Source of the DNA: an uncultured Alphaproteobacteria bacterium
Lineage (GTDB): Bacteria > Pseudomonadota > Alphaproteobacteria > UBA7985
Direction of reading: 5' to 3'
Length of the DNA stretch: 56,095 nucleotides
NCBI GenBank assembly: GCA_905479265.1
Contig: CAJQLX010000005.1
Location: 1 to 56,095, forward strand
Made by a program: the position numbers and the translations under genes. Below the pieces are notes generated by a model, which saw only the letters and a program-made list of their open reading frames with translations, did no database searches and was not told the DNA's origin. Positions 53,913 to 56,095 of the stretch are shown piece by piece; within the stretch, counting starts at the first letter, position 1, and the number at the start of each line of letters is the position of its first letter.

Positions 53913-54956
53913 ATGTCCGCTGAAACCACCAAACGCGTCGCGCGCGTGCTGTCCATCTCGGGGGATGGCGCACGAACCGCTATTGCGGCGCATGTCTTGG
54001 CTGAATTAGAGCGCCGAACGGGGCAACCCGTGCATAAGCTGTTTCACATGATCGTGGGGGAGGGCGCGGGCGCTGTCTTGGCCATGTTGCTCGCCCTGCG
54101 CAGTGTCGGCGGGCGGGTGCTGCCCTTGGGCGCCGAAGCCGCGGCGATCGCCATCGAAGAAAGCCTGCCAGCCTTTCAGCCGCCGTCATCGGGATGGTCG
54201 TCCTTTGGCGCACGCATGATGGGACGAGCGCCCCAATCCAAGCCGCTGGGGACATCCCCGCTGACCGGCGAAGACGGGCTGCTCGGCGGTGCGGATTTGT
54301 CATCGGCGCTGACTGATTTGGCCGTACCCGTCTTTGACACCGCAAACGTCCGTCCGTTCCTGTTCCGCAGTTGGAAGGCGCAGGGGATGTACTTGCGCGA
54401 TGGCGAAGGATCGGGCCGGTTCGAGTTCCGAGGCAGCGACATTGCCGCCGCCGCACTCCGCCACCCGCTGAACCGCCGGGAAAACCCCAGTATCCAAGCC
54501 CGCAGCCGCGCCGAGTTCCGCTTGTGCGGCGGCGGTGCCCTCGCGCCCGACCCGGTGAGCCTTGCCGCCCTGCAAGCGCGCCAGCTGTATCGCCGCGCCA
54601 ATGTCATCCAGACGATCTCGCTGTCGTTCAGTGGCCGAAGCCAGAAAGAGAGCGTGGATTGGGCCGAAGCAGGCCACCGGGTGTTGAGCCAGATCACTGC
54701 TAAGGGCATAGCTGAGCAGGTGCTGACCCTGTCTTTGCCCGTAGACCAAAGCGCAACCTTTGTCCCGCCGCACTTGATGCAGCGTCAGATGCGGCTGTTG
54801 GCGCAAGGGTTTCTCGAGGACCAAGAAACCAATGGATTCAGTGCCTTGGTTCAGGAATACACCGCCACCCGCGCGGTGCCGCACACGGCCCTGCGCACCC
54901 CCCAAACGGTGCGCACCGCGCCAAGCGGTGGGTTTTCAGCCCTTTTGGCGACTTGA
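53913..54956 (+). CDS. Patatin-like protein with substituted catalytic residues
   Basis: The 347-residue product aligns with the N-terminus of patatin-type phospholipases: SISGDGART (14-22) at the oxyanion loop and MIVGEGAGAV (46-55) where GxSxG is expected. The nucleophile Ser is Gly51. The Asp-Gly-Gly site reads CGGGALAPDP (206-215), so the catalytic Asp is absent. The middle block VPVFDTANVRPFLFRSWKA resembles patatin. The protein is therefore probably not a lipase, though a relocated active site cannot be excluded. It follows rsbW and rsbV and has a structured leader. Confidence 0.78.
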   Translation: MSAETTKRVARVLSISGDGARTAIAAHVLAELERRTGQPVHKLFHMIVGEGAGAVLAMLLALRSVGGRVLPLGAEAAAIAIEESLPAFQPPSSGWSSFGARMMGRAPQSKPLGTSPLTGEDGLLGGADLSSALTDLAVPVFDTANVRPFLFRSWKAQGMYLRDGEGSGRFEFRGSDIAAAALRHPLNRRENPSIQARSRAEFRLCGGGALAPDPVSLAALQARQLYRRANVIQTISLSFSGRSQKESVDWAEAGHRVLSQITAKGIAEQVLTLSLPVDQSATFVPPHLMQRQMRLLAQGFLEDQETNGFSALVQEYTATRAVPHTALRTPQTVRTAPSGGFSALLAT

Positions 54957-54965
54957 TTTGACTAC

Positions 54966-54979
54966 GGTATTATAATACC
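54966..54979. promoter_or_regulatory. 14-bp perfect palindrome upstream of rplM
   Basis: GGTATTATAATACC is a perfect palindrome beginning 9 bp after the patatin-like stop and containing TATAAT at its centre. A matching -35 at standard spacing is not evident, so an operator or a promoter element is equally possible. Confidence 0.4.
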
Positions 54980-55057
54980 AAAATTGTAGAACACTGAAAT
55001 CGCGTGGTTTTTTGTCCTTGAAGTCCCCGAACTTCTTGGTAGAACCCACGTCATCTG

Positions 55058-55089
55058 AAAGGCGCCGCGGGTGATTCTGTGGTGCCTTT
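55058..55089 (+). promoter_or_regulatory. Leader hairpin before rplM
   Basis: AAAGGCGCC (55058-55066) pairs with GGTGCCTTT (55081-55089) over nine positions with one G-U. It ends 33 bp before the rplM start. Ribosomal protein operons often have leader structures for feedback; this one is not a form I recognise. Confidence 0.4.
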
Positions 55090-55122
55090 GTCCGTATAGA
55101 CATTCAAGCATGGATTACACGC

Positions 55123-55584
55123 ATGATTAAGTCGTTCACTGCAACGCCCAAAGACATCAAGAAGGAATGGATCCTGATTGATGCTGAAGACGTGGTATTG
55201 GGCCGTTTGGCCTCGCGTGTCGCGAACCTTCTTCGCGGCAAGCACAAGGCGACCTACACGCCGCACATGGATTGCGGCGACAACGTCGTCATTATCAACG
55301 CCGAGAAGGTTCGTTTGACCGGTAACAAGCGTCAGACCAAGACCTACTACTGGCACACCGGCCACCCGGGCGGGATCAAGGAGCGTAAGGCGCACCAGAT
55401 CCTCGACGGTGACTACCCAGAGCGCGTTCTGACCAAGGCCATCGAGCGGATGATCCCGCGCGGTCCGCTGGGTCGTCAGCAGATGAAGAATCTGCGCGTT
55501 TACGCTGGCTCTGAGCACAAGCAAGAAGCTCAGAACCCACGGGTTTACGATTTCGCGTCTGAGAACGCGAAGAACACCCGCTAG
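55123..55584 (+). CDS. rplM: 50S ribosomal protein L13
   Basis: The 153-residue product matches L13, with [37 protein letters not shown] and [17 protein letters not shown]. It binds 23S rRNA early in large-subunit assembly. It is followed after 17 bp by rpsI, the standard order. The patatin-like gene lies upstream and is not part of this operon in the usual arrangement. Confidence 0.98.
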   Translation: MIKSFTATPKDIKKEWILIDAEDVVLGRLASRVANLLRGKHKATYTPHMDCGDNVVIINAEKVRLTGNKRQTKTYYWHTGHPGGIKERKAHQILDGDYPERVLTKAIERMIPRGPLGRQQMKNLRVYAGSEHKQEAQNPRVYDFASENAKNTR

Positions 55585-55601
55585 GCCAAGGAGCAAAGAC
55601 T

Positions 55602-56095
55602 ATGAATGAGACTGTTCAAGATCTCGCAGACCTGAACCAGCTGACTGGTGAAGGCGCTGCTGCGGCTCCAACTCAGGCGCCTGCGCCTAAGTACGAGGCG
55701 GTTCGTGACGAATTTGGCCGTTCCTACGCAACCGGTCGCCGGAAAGAATCCGCGGCACGCGTATGGTTGAAGCCAGGGACGGGTGTGGTGATGATCAACG
55801 GTCGTCCGATCGACCAGTACTTCGCACGCCCCGTGCTGCAGATGATGCTGCACCAGCCGTTCCAGATTACGGAGCGTTTGGGCCAGTTTGACGTGATGGC
55901 AACCGTTAAGGGCGGTGGCCTGTCTGGTCAAGCCGGCGCGGTCCGCCACGGCATCTCCCGCGCACTGACGCTATACGAGCCAGAACTCCGCCCCCAGTTG
56001 AAAAAGGGCGGCTTCCTGACCCGTGACTCTCGTAAGGTCGAGCGTAAGAAGTACGGCCGCCGGAAGGCACGCCGGAGCTTCCAGTTCTCTAAGCG
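55602..56095 (+). CDS. rpsI: 30S ribosomal protein S9 (incomplete at window edge)
   Basis: The visible 164 codons end in the S9 C-terminus FSKR, in which the last Arg codon lacks its third base and the stop lies beyond the window. The core has [19 protein letters not shown] and [19 protein letters not shown]. Residues 1 to about 35 form an Ala/Pro-rich extension not present in short S9 proteins but common in alphaproteobacteria. The ATG at 55602 follows AAGGAGC. Confidence 0.97.
   Translation, partial: MNETVQDLADLNQLTGEGAAAAPTQAPAPKYEAVRDEFGRSYATGRRKESAARVWLKPGTGVVMINGRPIDQYFARPVLQMMLHQPFQITERLGQFDVMATVKGGGLSGQAGAVRHGISRALTLYEPELRPQLKKGGFLTRDSRKVERKKYGRRKARRSFQFSK

Noticed and set aside
54966-54979. 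A complete sigma-70 promoter at the TATAAT palindrome
   Set aside because: The nearest TTGACT is only 7 bp upstream and no well-spaced -35 is visible, so I list only a palindrome.

Overview
The window is GC-rich, gene-dense chromosomal DNA from a Gram-negative bacterium, most likely an alphaproteobacterium. The evidence is KDO (lipopolysaccharide core) synthesis genes, several outer-membrane proteins, the gene order nuoG-nuoN, birA, coaX, rnj, mce, glutathione-dependent formaldehyde oxidation genes, and alphaproteobacterial-type Cox accessory genes. I do not assign a genus. I see no CRISPR array, rRNA, tRNA, transposase or phage gene.

Layout. At 0.1-2.9 kb on the minus strand are a lipoprotein and a probable operon of a CesT-like chaperone, kdsA and kdsB. 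At 3.0-8.2 kb are a ClpP-fold membrane protein, a DMT-family transporter, a dimethylglycine/sarcosine dehydrogenase-like flavoprotein and a MipA/OmpV-like outer-membrane protein. At 8.4-21.9 kb is the second half of the complex I operon, nuoGHIJKLMN, followed by birA, coaX, rnj (RNase J) and mce. nuoA to nuoF are not upstream, so the nuo genes are split here. At 22.0-34.4 kb is catabolism: frmA-fghA, a FecR-domain protein, two alpha/beta hydrolases, metY, a two-domain beta-oxidation protein, a thiolase and two paired acyl-CoA dehydrogenases.

At 34.4-41.2 kb is a surface or envelope region. It has two diverged tandem paralogous outer-membrane proteins, one with a seven-residue His-x-His repeat, and an exported von Willebrand A protein with a long coiled coil and 42-bp tandem repeats. 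A small lipoprotein follows. AT-rich spacers of 420-540 bp separate these genes. At 41.3-43.0 kb a haloalkane dehalogenase gene overlaps a polyphosphate kinase 2 gene. At 43.3-50.8 kb is a carbon-monoxide-dehydrogenase-like (form II) large subunit gene, divergent from coxG, a MoxR ATPase (coxD), coxE, an XdhC/CoxI protein, a MocA-type cytidylyltransferase and a TauE/SafE exporter. The medium and small subunits are not in the cluster. At 50.8-52.8 kb are a PlsC-like acyltransferase and a NadM-Nudix fusion.

At 52.9-55.0 kb is a small regulatory group: an RsbW-type anti-sigma kinase, an RsbV-type STAS protein, and a patatin-fold protein whose catalytic Ser and Asp are both replaced. The last is preceded by a nested inverted repeat that contains its Shine-Dalgarno sequence. 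The window ends with rplM and rpsI; rpsI is cut by the window edge just before its stop codon.

The points most worth a second look are the predicted inactive patatin with its structured leader beside the RsbW/RsbV pair, the His-repeat outer-membrane pair with the VWA coiled-coil protein, and the orphan form II CoxL cluster. All functions are read from sequence motifs; no database search was run.
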